Origin: Fragum whitleyi
Taxonomy: Eukaryota > Mollusca > Bivalvia > Cardiida > Cardiidae
Length of the DNA stretch: 64,000 nucleotides
NCBI GenBank assembly: GCA_948146395.1
Contig: OX411547.1
Location: 57,739,066-57,803,065, forward strand
Direction of reading: 5' to 3'
Of the stretch, positions 58,401 to 63,363 are shown piece by piece. Each line of letters starts with the position of its first letter. The first letter of the stretch is position 1. The translations under genes and the position numbers were made by a program. The notes beneath the pieces are model-generated. The model was not told the DNA's origin. It saw only the letters and a program-made list of their open reading frames with translations, and searched no databases.

Positions 58401-61400
58401 ATTAATGGACCAATTTGGATGGAACGTTTTCAAAATATTCCTAGTCACCTGACCTTGTGCATATTGTCGTGGTTTGGTGAATTTCAGATGCTTCATGGAA
58501 AAGGGGCTTTCTTGAAAAAATTCTTGTGAATACAATTCCTCCTACATTTATGGACTGATTTTGATGAAATTTTCATAGAAAATTCTTAGTCACCTGACCT
58601 TGTGGATATTGTTATGGTTTGCTTAATTTCAGCTGCGTTGTGGAAAAAGAGGCATTCTTGTAAAAGTTCTTGTGGATGCAACTCCTTCTTTAATTATGGA
58701 CTGGTTTTAAAGAAACTTAAATGAAACGTTTATTGTTACTTGAATTTATGCATATCGTTGCAGTTTGGTGAATTTCAGTCATGACACGGAAAAAAGGGGC
58801 CTTTATATCAAATTTGTTGCAAAAGCAACTCCTCCTACATTTGAGATGAAAGTAAACAACTCTCCATTGAAGGATTGATTTGGTTGAAACTTTTAAAGGT
58901 TATTCTTCATCTTGTGAACAGTAGTATAATTCTACCTTTCAATCTTATGATGTACCATCACAGTGAAGGGAGCTTTCATCTTAATGATAATCCTTTTAGC
59001 AGTGTATCTTGTGTCAATGGCACTCTTGTTTTTCTTAGTTCATCTGTCAGTCTGTCAATTGGTCCATCGTTCTGGAAAACTTAACCTACATATCATTTTG
59101 CCATTACTTCAATACTAATCATGTTACAATGTTCTTAATTTGGCATATAGGTGCTCTGATCAAATCAAATCTTTGAAGGTCAAGGTCATTTGACATGGTC
59201 AAGGTTAATTATCAAGGTCAATCTTCTAAAACAGTTACAGTCTTGAGGACATAAGTGTTTTGAAACATTTTGTTTGTCTTAAATACATTGTATATTGATA
59301 TATTTTCACCTGACTCTAACTGAAAAAAATATTCAGGTGACTCATTTGCTAGTGTGTGTGTGGGTGGGGGAACGAAAGTTGAAAATACATCTGCATTTAT
59401 AGATAAATTTCATGATAAATTAACTTTTGTCTCATTTCATGATAAATTAACTTTTGCTTCATTTGGTCTTCCATATCTCCATGGCTCTTTGCTAAACAGT
59501 TGTAACTGCCTATAAACATATGGCAATTACAACTGTTTTGCGCTGAGCAATCAATCTAATTCAATTCATGTTGAATATTCATTTGATTGACACTGTGATG
59601 GTGAGAGTTTGAATTTCACTGTACTTCCTGTGTTTTAAGGTTGCAGTAAATACCAAGAAATTGACAGTGAGAAATGCAAAAGTAATTTTTACCTATTTCC
59701 TTGTTATAAGTTATATCCTTATTTTTCATTCCTTATTTCTATTTTTTACTTTTCTTGTTTGAAATGGGAATTGATAAATATTAATCCTTCTATAAATTAT
59801 CTCAATAGAGGGAAGGAATTCATTTGTCCATCAAAAATGTTTGATTTGAGCCTGATAAGAATTGTTTCAGTGTAATATTGATACATCATTTCAAGATCAT
59901 TTCATGATCAATAATGCTATATTTTTACAAGTGACAAAAAAGCTTTTATTAGCTCACCTGAGCACAAAGTGCTCAAGGTGAGCTATTGTGATTGTTCAAT
60001 GTCCGTCGTCCCTCGTCAGTTGTCCGTCGCCCATCGTTGTCCACAATTTCTTTAAATATCTTCTTCTCCTAAACCAGTGGACCAGTCTTGATGAAACTTG
60101 GCAGGGATGTTCCTTGGGTCAAGCTCTACCAAACTTGTTCAAATAAATGAAATCCACCCTTAACTTTTCCTTTACCCTTATCAAAAAGGGTGAAAATATG
60201 AAAATCTTCAAAAATCTTCTTCTCTGAAACCAGAGAGCAGACAGCCTTCATATTTGGTATGTAGCATCATCAAGTGGACCTCTACCAAGTTTGTTCATAT
60301 CAAGACCCTGGGGTCATATTTGGGCTCCACCACAGCCCAACCCTTTTTACATAGAATCAAAGAGCGAAAATCTCAAAAAATCTTCTTCTCTGAAACCAGA
60401 TGGCAGACAGCTTTCAAATTTGGTATGTAGCATCCCCTTGTGGGCCTCTACCAAGTTTGTTCATATTAAGACCCCGGGGTCATATTTGGGGTCCAGGCAC
60501 ATCACTTTTAGTTCTTCTGAGCATGAAGGGTAAAAAAATGAAAATTTCGAAAATCTTCTTCTCTGAAACCATAAGGCAGAAAGCTTTCATATTTAGTATG
60601 TAGCATCATCTAGTGGACCTTACAAAGTTTGTTCATATCAAGACCCTAGGATCATATTTTGGCTCCACCCAGGCGCAACCCTTTTTACATAGAATCAAAG
60701 AGGGAAAATCTTTTAAAATCTTCTTTTCCGAAACCAGAAGGCAAAAGGCTTTCATATTTGGTTTGTAGCATCATCAAGTGGGCCCCTACCAAATTTGTTC
60801 ATATCAAGACCCTGGGGTCATATTTGGCCTCCACCCGGGCGCATCCCTTTTAGCTCACCTGAGCATGACGGGTGTAAATAGGAAAATCTTCAAAAATCTT
60901 CTTCTCTGGAACCAGAAGGTAGACAGCTTTCATATTTAGTTTGTAGCATCATCTAATGGACTTCTACCAAGCTTGTTCATATCCAGACCCTTGGGTCACA
61001 TTTGGGCTCCTCTCAGGTGCATCCTATTTTACATAGAATCAAAGAGCGAAAAGGCATATCTGTCTTGCTCTTGGCTGAAAACATTCCATGGTATTGATCT
61101 TATGTAGAAATTATCTCCTTTTTGACATCTGACTTTTTAATTAATCTGATGTCCCAGGGGTCAAAGAGACGCAGGTGAGCAATCTAGGACCATCATGGTC
61201 CTCTTGTTTTTAATGAATTGAAAGATGCAGTAGTCTAGTTTTACCAAACTGATATCATCACTGGTTTGGCGGGGAAGTTACTGTGTGATAATCTATTGAG
61301 AAATGAGCCTTTGCATTACATTTCCAACAATTTGATGCACTCGTAATGGACAGATATTTAGCTACCTGGAAATCCCTACATTGCATCAAAAATTGCTCTG

Positions 61401-63363
61401 CGATCCTGCACAGTCAGAATAGGTCCGGAGCTATCTATAAGGCGCACAGTGAAGACTCTGACCAGCCTGTGAAGATGCACAGGCTGGTCAGAGCTTTAAT
61501 GTTGCGCACTTGTGAAACTGTTTGAAATGTCATGCTCAGGCTCAAATCACATTATGTATCAGAAAGCATTAAAGTAACTGAAATGTTGACATGTATTTGT
61601 CATTATGACACAGTGGCATAAAAAACATATCTGAAATAAGAATAAATTACATAAAACTTTATTCACAATAAAATTCAAATATTATGTGTTTTACTGTATA
61701 CACAGATAGCTCCTTACATTTATTATACTCAACGTCATCTTTAGCGGGAACATTGATGCTATTGACGTCATATAACCCACATACTTAATGATGCACTTTG
61801 CTTTCTTTGAAATTCTCCAAGCACCAATATCATTACTTGTTCATTATTCTTATATCCAGAAAAAGTTATTAAGACTATTTTACATACAGAAAAGGGTAAA
61901 AAAAACTATTTGTAAAATTGTGATTGTGTTATAATGGAAATATAATTATAATGGAAATAATTTCATTTTCGCATTGATATGTTTATGAATAAAGTCTGAT
62001 CGGGGGAGGAGTAATATGCAAAGCAAAAACTTCGGGCTCTGCCCTCAGATTTTACCTTTTGCATATAACTCCTCTTCCATCAGACTTTACTTATGGACAC
62101 ATCATGCAAAAGAGATTTCATAAAGTAACATGGAATGTGGAAGATAAAGATAAGGAAGATAAATGATCCTTCCCTCTGACTTGCTTCTAATTATCAAAAT
62201 AAGGAATGTGATATCTAACTTATATCCAAACAATATAATTGCAATCTAATAAAATAAAGAAGTTTGATTGGTTTAAATCGCATCACGTGGGGAAATCCAT
62301 TGCACTTTATTTCTGTATAAAATGCAATAGGTCTATCGGGAAACCCCCTACCTTCGATCTGCATGTCCTGTGTTGTAGGAACTCGAAAACCCCTCGTTCC
62401 CCTTCCATATCGTAATATTGCTATTTAATATAATAGAATGTTTTCGAAAGAATTTATGATTAAAAGCATGCAGTTCAGATTCTGAGTCGATGTTTAAAGC
62501 GAGTCGACGAAGACCACCAAGCAACCCTCTCAGCTAAGCCCGATCACGATAGTTTCAGTTAAAAATGCAGAATAACTTTTCAAAATTATGTTTAGATCAT
62601 AAGTACCTCTACGAATGTCAAATTGTCGTTTATTTGTGTACCATTTGTTTATCTTTATGCCGTTTAACTTCGATAGCGAGAAAAAATACACGATCTAAAA
62701 ATAGATTGTGTAATACACGCAGTAAGTAGACTCGAAACTTTAATGCTTAGCCGAGTATTTTAATAGTTTCTTAGACCAAGAGGATTGCAATTATAAGGGC
62801 AGAGTGTCTTTTTCACAGCATTTATAGGGGTATAAAGTGCAATTGCCTTAGCACATGGCTTAAACATAACGCCCTACGGGCGTTATTTGCCATGTGCTAA
62901 GGCAATTGCACTTTATACCCCAATAAACGCAGTGAAAAAGACACTCATCCCTATAATGAATTAATATTAAAATGGTTAATCTTTAAAAAATGGTGTTGGG
63001 ATTGGTGAATTTAAATTTTGTAGTGTAGCTGTTTTGCTGAAAAATAAATCCCATCATTGATGCGGAACATATAATGTCAAGGTCATCAGTCAAGGTGAAA
63101 CTTCGAAAACAACTGCTGTGTTTTTATGCTCCCCGATGCATATAGCCGCTGCTTTGTCCGTCGGTCTTTCCATCTGTCCCCAGCGATTTCTCCATAACCC
63201 TAGGGCCAAATCAAATGAAACTTACATTGTGAACTTCCTTTGATATAGTGTTGATGCATCTGTCTATATCTTACACCTATATTACTTGTACTTTTCCCTG
63301 TTCTCGTTTGTGTAGGAATCAATACATAGAAAGAAGAGGGATGGTACTGAGCTTGACTACTCT
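34420..63363 (+). CDS. DYNC2I1: DYNC2I1 (WDR60)-like, N-terminal half, 12 exons (gene runs past the window)
   Basis: The family is the intermediate chain of cytoplasmic dynein-2, the motor for retrograde intraflagellar transport in cilia. Its N-terminal part binds light chains and its C-terminal WD40 propeller binds the heavy chain. Here 12 GT..AG exons keep one frame throughout (1017 nt, 339 codons). First comes SRSKEDTWTPDELNRALK, close to the 'KDDTW..dL..L' start of vertebrate WDR60. Then come about 270 residues rich in RE/RD/KD/EE dipeptides, then NYEEDFE, DYEEDFEDDDDDDD and ESIHRKKRDGTELDYS. The paired 'YE(E/D)DFE' acidic stretch is typical of WDR60. The initiator exon was not found and the WD40 exons would lie beyond 64 kb. 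Coordinates span introns; exons are listed separately. Alternative: another charged Arg/Glu-rich nuclear protein. Confidence 0.75.
34809..35050 (-). mobile_element. tRNA-derived SINE (family B)
   Basis: Minus strand: a tRNA-like head (GGTTAGGGCGCTCGAGTCATAA, then AGGTTCAAGCCCC), a GGTGGGTAGT body, and an end rich in AAGAGTCATTTGACCC. The same family in plus orientation is at 47034-47287. Confidence 0.75.
35449..36848 (+). mobile_element. TTAA-type MITE (CCCTTGTC family) split by a Helentron-like element
   Basis: Left end CCCTTGTCATGCTGAACCC (from 35453, flank worn to TTAC). Right end TTCAGCATGACAAGGG at 36844, followed by TTAA 36845-36848. It contains the family mark CTGCACATATGTGCAGTCTGATGTTAGTC. 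Its middle is interrupted by the element at 35548-36708. Confidence 0.7.
35548..36708 (+). mobile_element. Helentron-like element, ATACGCC subfamily (156-bp units)
   Basis: 5' ATACGCCCATCGAAGACGGGACGTATTATG, then a CGTCCGG-rich stretch. About five and a half units of 156-157 bp follow (TGTATAGATCTCACCAAGGG, AGTGCAGTGCACAAGAACC, TTGTCCGGAGTATATCTC). At the 3' end GGCGTATCTTG mirrors ATACGCC, followed by GTGACAATTTGGCAC hairpin and CTTGTT. It is nested in a MITE. The period is a multiple of 3, hence the in-frame periodic minus-strand ORFs, which are not genes. Confidence 0.75.
36845..37073 (+). mobile_element. TTAA-flanked MITE, CCCTTTGC family (221 bp), copy 2
   Basis: The element is 36849-37069 between TTAA 36845-36848 and 37070-37073. 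It has the same length and internal palindrome as copy 1. Its left TTAA is also the right TTAA of the preceding MITE. Confidence 0.88.
37111..37207 (+). CDS. DYNC2I1: DYNC2I1-like exon b
   Basis: 97 nt, entering in phase 0 and leaving one base of a codon. It encodes TNDRRHKDRDEDRKRDR..KHRRRREEDT. Acceptor ATTTTTAG, donor ACTG|GTACGT. It starts 38 bp after the preceding MITE. Its RRHKDRDEDRK block recurs in exon f. Confidence 0.72.
37309..37556 (+). mobile_element. tRNA-derived SINE (family A), 5'-truncated
   Basis: The element is 37321-37544. It begins at the B box (CCCGGGTTCGATCCCC), so the A-box half is missing. The body and GTGGCGTAAAAATCCTTCAAA tail are kept. TSD: ACTAAAAGATGA at 37309-37320 and 37545-37556, exact. 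Confidence 0.88.
37785..38025. mobile_element. ~240-bp palindromic element, copy 1
   Basis: GGGCCCGAGGTTATAAAACTTTTCTCAGGCTCA at one end pairs with GAGCCTGAGCCTGAGAAAAGTTTTATAATCTCG at the other. The core is ATAAGTTGTTATAAATAACAACTTAT. Confidence 0.8.
38311..38550. mobile_element. ~240-bp palindromic element, copy 2
   Basis: Same family, same orientation, 526 bp downstream of copy 1. The core is AAATTGTTATAAATAATAACTTATTAATAT. Confidence 0.8.
38560..39065. other. Intronic sequence with a MITE fragment
   Basis: GACCCC-rich diverged repeats at 38690-38935. Then comes the right half of the CCCTTGTC-type MITE (about 38940-39062, ending ATGACAATGG|TTAA). Confidence 0.5.
39089..39141 (+). CDS. 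DYNC2I1: DYNC2I1-like exon c
   Basis: 53 nt. It completes the split Asp codon from exon b and encodes HNRTRDDDERRRRKRDE. Acceptor GTATTTCAG, donor GAG|GTGAAT. Confidence 0.7.
39162..39412 (+). mobile_element. TTAA-type MITE (CCCTTGTC family), worn
   Basis: Left GTTAACCTTTGTCATGCTG, right TTTAGCATAATAAGGGTTAA. The centre is GTGCAGTCTGATCTTAGTTTATAC. It begins about 20 bp after exon c. Confidence 0.6.
39420..39790 (+). mobile_element. MITE with GAGGTATGAAAC / GTTTCATACCTC arms
   Basis: TGTTGATTTCATAGAGGTATGAAACT..GGTTTCATACCTC, with outer AT-rich sequence that includes TTCTGATTGG. The related element at 57240-57600 is in the opposite orientation. Confidence 0.55.
40037..40066 (+). CDS. DYNC2I1: DYNC2I1-like exon d
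   Basis: A 10-codon microexon, phase 0 both sides: DDTDGPRLTE. Acceptor CTCATTGCAG, donor GAG|GTAAGT. A Helentron-like element starts 12 bp downstream, leaving just the donor. Confidence 0.65.
40079..40367 (+). mobile_element. Helentron-like element, AGCTCGGCTG subfamily
   Basis: 5' AGCTCGGCTGTTTTCGGAGAAAACC..GGTATTGCTATAGC, then a GTCGTCGTTGTC microsatellite and TTGAAACTTGGCACACATG. The 3' CAGCCGAGC mirrors the 5' end, followed by a GCACCCGTAGGCGGT hairpin and TCTCTTGTTT. It has a single internal unit. Confidence 0.8.
41164..41408 (+). mobile_element. TTAA-flanked MITE, CCCTTGTC family
   Basis: The element is 41168-41404 between TTAA 41164-41167 and 41405-41408. Ends are CCCTTGTCTTGCTGAA and TTTAGCGAGACAAGGG, so two base pairs changed together at both ends compared with the CATGCTG copies. 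Internal mark CTGCACATATGTGCAGTCTGATG. Confidence 0.82.
41636..41937 (+). mobile_element. tRNA-derived SINE (family A), full length, perfect TSD
   Basis: The element is 41649-41924. Head GCCGCCGTCATAGCGCAGT, B box GGGTTCGATCCCC, tail GCGGCGTTAAACTCCATTCAA then TCAATCAA. TSD: TTGGAAGTCAGGG at 41636-41648 and 41925-41937. It is the best-preserved copy here and ends 129 bp before exon e. Confidence 0.93.
42054..42134 (+). CDS. DYNC2I1: DYNC2I1-like exon e
   Basis: 27 codons, phase 0 both sides: DDRERQRRERRERREKDSKP..GEIQF. Acceptor ATATACTTGCAG, donor ATTT|GTAAGT. The first four codons equal those of exon g. Confidence 0.72.
42238..42307. mobile_element. 70-bp palindrome, CAGTTGTAAC family, copy 1
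   Basis: TGGCTCAGTGCAAAACAGTTG..TATAAACGTATA..CAACTGTTTTGCGCTGAGCCA. The arms are almost perfect (one mismatch seen). Confidence 0.85.
42355..42425. repeat. Palindrome with TACTCATTTGAATC arms
   Basis: CCTATAATGTTGGTACTCATT..GATTCAAATGAGTATCTACAATATAGG. A similar design lies at 50066-50135 with AACTCA.AAGAATTG arms. Confidence 0.65.
42480..43055. other. Intronic, no gene
   Basis: AT-rich with a short CACACGCACACACTCACA run near 42598. No exon between e and f was found. Confidence 0.5.
43060..43278 (+). CDS. DYNC2I1: DYNC2I1-like exon f (largest)
   Basis: 73 codons, phase 0 both sides. RGKEEVRGIDLEEIDNGSQE, then HHRSHKEDRDRRHKDRDEDR, a second DSDDRREKGHR stretch, and DRRRRHRDVDDDE. Acceptor AAATGTTCAG, donor GAG|GTAGTA. 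The RRHKDRDEDRK block is shared with exon b. Confidence 0.75.
43311..44075 (+). mobile_element. Helentron-like element, ATGCCCCCG subfamily
   Basis: 5' ATGCCCCCGCATCGATAGAT..CGGGGGCATATTG hairpin, then (GTCYGTCC)n. Four units follow (CCAATATCTTCAAGCCTATTC, ATGATGATAGATCTCA, AAGGTCATGTGACAAGGTCAA). The 3' CGGGGGCATTC mirrors the 5' end, followed by a GTGTTTCACAAACAC hairpin and ATCTTGTTTT. The 253-codon open frame here is translated repeat. Confidence 0.85.
44100..44460. other. Intronic, nothing recognised
   Basis: AT-rich, no exon or repeat signature seen. Confidence 0.5.
44545..44681. mobile_element. Foldback element related to the CAGCCCTG family
   Basis: CTGCCCTGCATTCAGGATG..CATCCTGAATGCAAGAC. 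Arms TCAAAACAGT and ACTGTTTTGA, and TTGTTTGCC and GGCAAACAG, pair. The core is GCATTGCACACAGGTGCACATGCAAAGC. Confidence 0.8.
44700..45435. other. Intronic, no gene
   Basis: It holds a small hairpin TTTTTGAGAATGACGAATCATTCTCAAAAA near 45245-45275 and nothing else recognised. Confidence 0.5.
45436..46058 (+). mobile_element. Helentron-like element, ATACGCC subfamily (161-bp units), 3' end missing
   Basis: 5' ATACGCCGCCGGAGGCGGACGTATATTGG, then (GTCCGTCC)n. More than three 161-bp units follow (CACTTTTCTTGTCAACGCAA, TCTTCTTGAAACTTGGTCAA, GAGTTATGCCCC). No 3' hairpin was seen, so the element is truncated. Confidence 0.78.
46060..46655. other. Intronic, MITE remnants
   Basis: Near 46383-46425 is a GTCATACTGCGCAAACTGCACAGTCTGACTAG palindrome remnant. 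No exon. Confidence 0.5.
46662..46715 (+). CDS. DYNC2I1: DYNC2I1-like exon g
   Basis: 18 codons, phase 0 both sides: DDREKRRMERRKERESKE. Acceptor TAATGTTACAG. The donor GAG|GTCTAA is weak, so an alternative end is possible. Confidence 0.65.
47034..47287 (+). mobile_element. tRNA-derived SINE (family B)
   Basis: Head GTTGACCGAGTGGTTAGAAC with ACTTGACTTGTAACC, B box GCGGGTTGGAGCCCC, body GCGGGTAGTG..GGACACTTTACAGA, tail AATAAGAGTCATTTGACAC. Confidence 0.78.
47290..47820. other. Intronic, repeat remnants
   Basis: 47410-47550 resembles internal Helentron-type repeat (GAAGATATCTCCATGAAACTTGG, ATTATGCCCCTTGAT). No exon. Confidence 0.45.
47825..48330 (+). mobile_element. Degenerate Helentron-like element
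   Basis: 5' TATCCCCACATAAAACAAATGTTTTTGGAGGTATACTGG, then (CTGT)n. It ends near 'CCTTGTGGGGGTAATAAGTCAC', whose GTGGGG mirrors the 5' CCCCAC. Confidence 0.55.
48442..48510. mobile_element. Palindrome, CAGTTGTAAC family, copy 2
   Basis: TGGCATAGTGCAAAACAGTTG..CAGTTACACTTGTGTCATGCTGAGCCA. The inner arms GTAACTGCCTAT and ATAGGCAGTTAC are intact. Confidence 0.75.
48573..49443 (+). mobile_element. Helentron-like element, AGCTCACC subfamily, ~301-bp units
   Basis: Hairpin GAGCACGAAGTGCTC and AGCTATTGTG, then GTCTGTCTGTCC. A composite unit (TTAAACGCCATCTCCTCCTAA..GGATCCGTGCCATATCACGG) is repeated 301 bp apart, plus one more half unit. 3' TCAGGTGAGCAATTTAGGGCCCCCAGGGTCCTCTTG. The units are the same as in the fragment at 1-592. 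Confidence 0.82.
49502..49620 (+). CDS. DYNC2I1: DYNC2I1-like exon h
   Basis: 119 nt, leaving two bases of an Arg codon. DEERRRRHEEKKERRRQEEE, then a second KERRRQEEEKERR unit and SDRHKDR. Acceptor ATTGTTTCTAG, donor AG|GTAAAC. The internal 11-residue repeat suggests in-exon expansion. Confidence 0.72.
49642..49870 (-). mobile_element. TTAA-flanked MITE, CCCTTTGC family (221 bp), copy 3
   Basis: The element is 49646-49866, reversed relative to copies 1 and 2, between TTAA 49642-49645 and 49867-49870. It starts 25 bp after exon h. Confidence 0.88.
49875..50640. other. Intronic, no gene
   Basis: A palindrome (ATGTTGTTAAAACTCA..TGAGTTTTAACAATAT) at 50066-50135. Near 50515-50600 is a GGGAGTCTGGGAGTTGGAGACTCC motif related to 34600-34670. 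Confidence 0.5.
50641..51278 (+). mobile_element. Helentron-like element, ATGCCCC subfamily
   Basis: 5' ATGCCCCTGTATCGAAAGATCGGGGGCATATTG, then a GTCTGTC run. Three units follow (GCCAATA.CTTCAAGCCTATTC). 3' CGGGGGCATTC, ATGTTTCACAAACAT hairpin, ATCTTGTTTT. Confidence 0.83.
51516..51675 (+). CDS. DYNC2I1: DYNC2I1-like exon i
   Basis: 160 nt. It completes the split Arg codon, then KDRDREKGRNRDEDRDERRR, EKEREERRKEREERHKDKDD and RKLRSKQEEEKQE. Acceptor GTATATTCAG, donor GAG|GTACAT. Confidence 0.75.
51780..52405. other. Intronic, MITE remnants
   Basis: Hairpin GTCAGTCTGTGCAAACTGCACAGACTGAC at 51908-51937. Near 52180 is a Helentron-type 3' end remnant (GGCACCCATGGGTAGTGCTCTTG), and near 52235 a half foldback element (CTGTGTTCAGGATG). 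Confidence 0.55.
52411..54211 (+). mobile_element. Helentron-like element, AGCTCACC subfamily, ~12 x 145-bp units
   Basis: AGCTCACCTGAGCACGAAGTGCTCAAGGTGAGC at the 5' end. The array of about 12 units spaced 145 bp follows almost directly, with no GTCCGTC stretch. Each unit has CCTGAAAATTGGTCAGAATG, AAATCTCGGACAAGTTCGAA and ATCTTAGAAAAACCTTGTGG. 3' TCAGGTGAGCAATAAAGGGCCACTATGGCCCTCTTGTT. The serial short ORFs starting every 145 bp are translations of the repeat. Confidence 0.9.
54237..54330 (+). mobile_element. 5' end fragment of another Helentron-like subfamily
   Basis: TTTCCTCAACCTATGAAGTTGAAGGGAATATATATTGGG with CCTCAAC/GTTGAAGG arms, then CTGTCCATCTTCTCCGTCGG. It is cut off by the next element. 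Confidence 0.55.
54333..54585 (+). mobile_element. Helentron-like element, AGCTCGGCTG subfamily, copy 2
   Basis: AGCTTGGCTGTTTTTGGAGAAAA..GGTATTGCTATAGC. The 3' CAGCCGAGCGTAGGCACCCGTAGGCGGTGCTCTTGTTT has a fully paired GCACC/GGTGC stem. Closely similar to 40079-40367. Confidence 0.8.
54590..55665. other. Intronic, no gene
   Basis: AT-rich. A small CCGAAGATACTTCGG hairpin near 55171. No exon recognised. Confidence 0.5.
55669..55710 (+). CDS. DYNC2I1: DYNC2I1-like exon j
   Basis: 14 codons, phase 0 both sides: EEEADDYNYEEDFE. Acceptor CTGATTACAG, donor GAG|GTAATT. It is the first half of the acidic YEEDFE pair typical of WDR60. Confidence 0.75.
55923..56213 (+). mobile_element. Helentron-like element, ATGCCCC subfamily, short copy
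   Basis: ATGCCCCTGTATCGAGAGATCGGGGGCATATTG, a GTCTGTC run and one internal unit. 3' CGGGGGCATTC, GTGTTTCACAAACAC hairpin, ATCTTG. Confidence 0.83.
56220..57165. other. Intronic, with a palindrome
   Basis: No exon. The 71-bp palindrome at 56967-57037 is listed separately. 56880-56945 resembles the ACTCC-rich patch near 34600. Confidence 0.5.
56967..57037. repeat. 71-bp palindrome
   Basis: GGGTTTGGTGCTAGACTGTAGTAAG.. faces ..CTTACTTTAGTCTTGCACCGAACCC. The centre is TGTATATACATTGTATATACA. Confidence 0.8.
57173..57232 (+). CDS. DYNC2I1: DYNC2I1-like exon k
   Basis: 20 codons, phase 0 both sides: DYEEDFEDDDDDDDADDNEQ. Acceptor TTATTGAAG (weak tract), donor CAG|GTATTT. It repeats the YEEDFE of exon j and then runs into Asp codons (GAT/GAC). 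Confidence 0.75.
57240..57600 (-). mobile_element. MITE with GAGGTATGAAAC arms, reverse copy
   Basis: GTTTCATGGAAGTATGAAAC..AGTTTCATACCTCTAGAAAATCAACA, with outer sequence to CAGCCAATCAGAATAC. It is the reverse complement of the 39420-39790 element. Confidence 0.55.
57905..59033 (+). mobile_element. Degenerate Helentron-like element
   Basis: 5' TTTATACGACACCGAAGGTTGCTTTATATTGGTATCATCTTCTCTGTCTGTCC. Diverged units follow (ACTCCTCCT.(A)TT.ATGGAC..TTTGGATG, CACCTGACCTTGTG, GGTGAATTTCAG). The 3' CAATGGCACTCTTGTTTT keeps the CTCTTG end. Confidence 0.65.
58253..58299. repeat. Perfect 18-bp-arm hairpin inside the degenerate element
   Basis: AAAATCTTGTAACTACAG, 11 bp, then CTGTAGTTACAAGATTTT. Confidence 0.85.
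59040..59285 (+). mobile_element. Worn ATGCCCC-subfamily internal unit
   Basis: TCTGTCAGTCTGTCAATTGGTCC, AACTTAACCTACATAT, AAGGTCAAGGTCATTTGACAT, matching the internal units at 43.4 kb. No intact ends. Confidence 0.55.
59482..59550. mobile_element. Palindrome, CAGTTGTAAC family, copy 3
   Basis: TGGCTCTTTGCTAAACAGTTG..CAACTGTTTTGCGCTGAGC. Same length as the copies at 42238 and 48442. Confidence 0.78.
59640..59681 (+). CDS. DYNC2I1: Possible extra DYNC2I1-like exon
   Basis: 14 codons, phase 0 both sides: VAVNTKKLTVRNAK. A good pyrimidine tract (TTCACTGTACTTCCTGTGTTTTAAG) precedes it and AAA|GTAATT follows. The frame fits between exons k and l. I do not recognise the peptide, and low complexity of the site makes this tentative. 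Confidence 0.35.
59951..61209 (+). mobile_element. Helentron-like element, AGCTCACC subfamily, 164-178-bp units
   Basis: GAGCACAAAGTGCTC hairpin and AGCTATTGTG, then GTCCGTCGTCC. About five units follow (ATCTTCTTCTCTGAAACCAG, AGCTTTCATATTTGGTATGTAG, TTGTTCATATCAAGACCCTGG). 3' CAGGTGAGCAATCTAGGACCATCATGGTCCTCTTG. Internal units near 60508 and 60848 carry a worn copy of the element's own 5' end (AGCTCACCTGAGCATGA). Confidence 0.83.
61305..61543. mobile_element. GAGCCTG-TIR MITE, copy 4
   Basis: Ends are GAGCCTTTGCATTACATTTCC and GAAATGTCATGCTCAGGCTC. The central hairpin CTCTGACCAGCCTGTG / CACAGGCTGGTCAGAG (61456-61471, 61478-61493) is perfect. Confidence 0.72.
61545..62800. other. Intronic, with one foldback
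   Basis: No exon recognised. A 101-bp palindrome lies at 61990-62090 (AAAGTCTGATCGGGGGAGGAG..CTCCTCTTCCATCAGACTTT), centred on CGGGCTCTGCCC. Confidence 0.55.
62802..62946. mobile_element. 145-bp near-perfect palindrome
   Basis: GAGTGTCTTTTTCACAGC.. faces ..GCAGTGAAAAAGACACTC. The inner arms GGGGTATAAAGTGCAATTGC and GCAATTGCACTTTATACCCC are exact. The centre is ATAACGCCCTACGGGCGTTAT. Confidence 0.9.
63060..63300 (+). mobile_element. Helentron-like 5' fragment and remnant
   Basis: 63075-63115 is a worn AAGGTCATCAGTCAAGG unit. TTTTTATGCTCCCCGATGCATATAG..TTTGTCCGTCGGTC starts a 5' end at about 63121 that fades by 63300, close to exon l. Confidence 0.5.
63316..63363 (+). CDS. DYNC2I1: DYNC2I1-like exon l (last in window)
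   Basis: 16 codons, phase 0 both sides: ESIHRKKRDGTELDYS. Acceptor GTTTGTGTAG, donor TCT|GTAAAT. The following exons, including the WD40 region, lie beyond the window. Confidence 0.65.
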
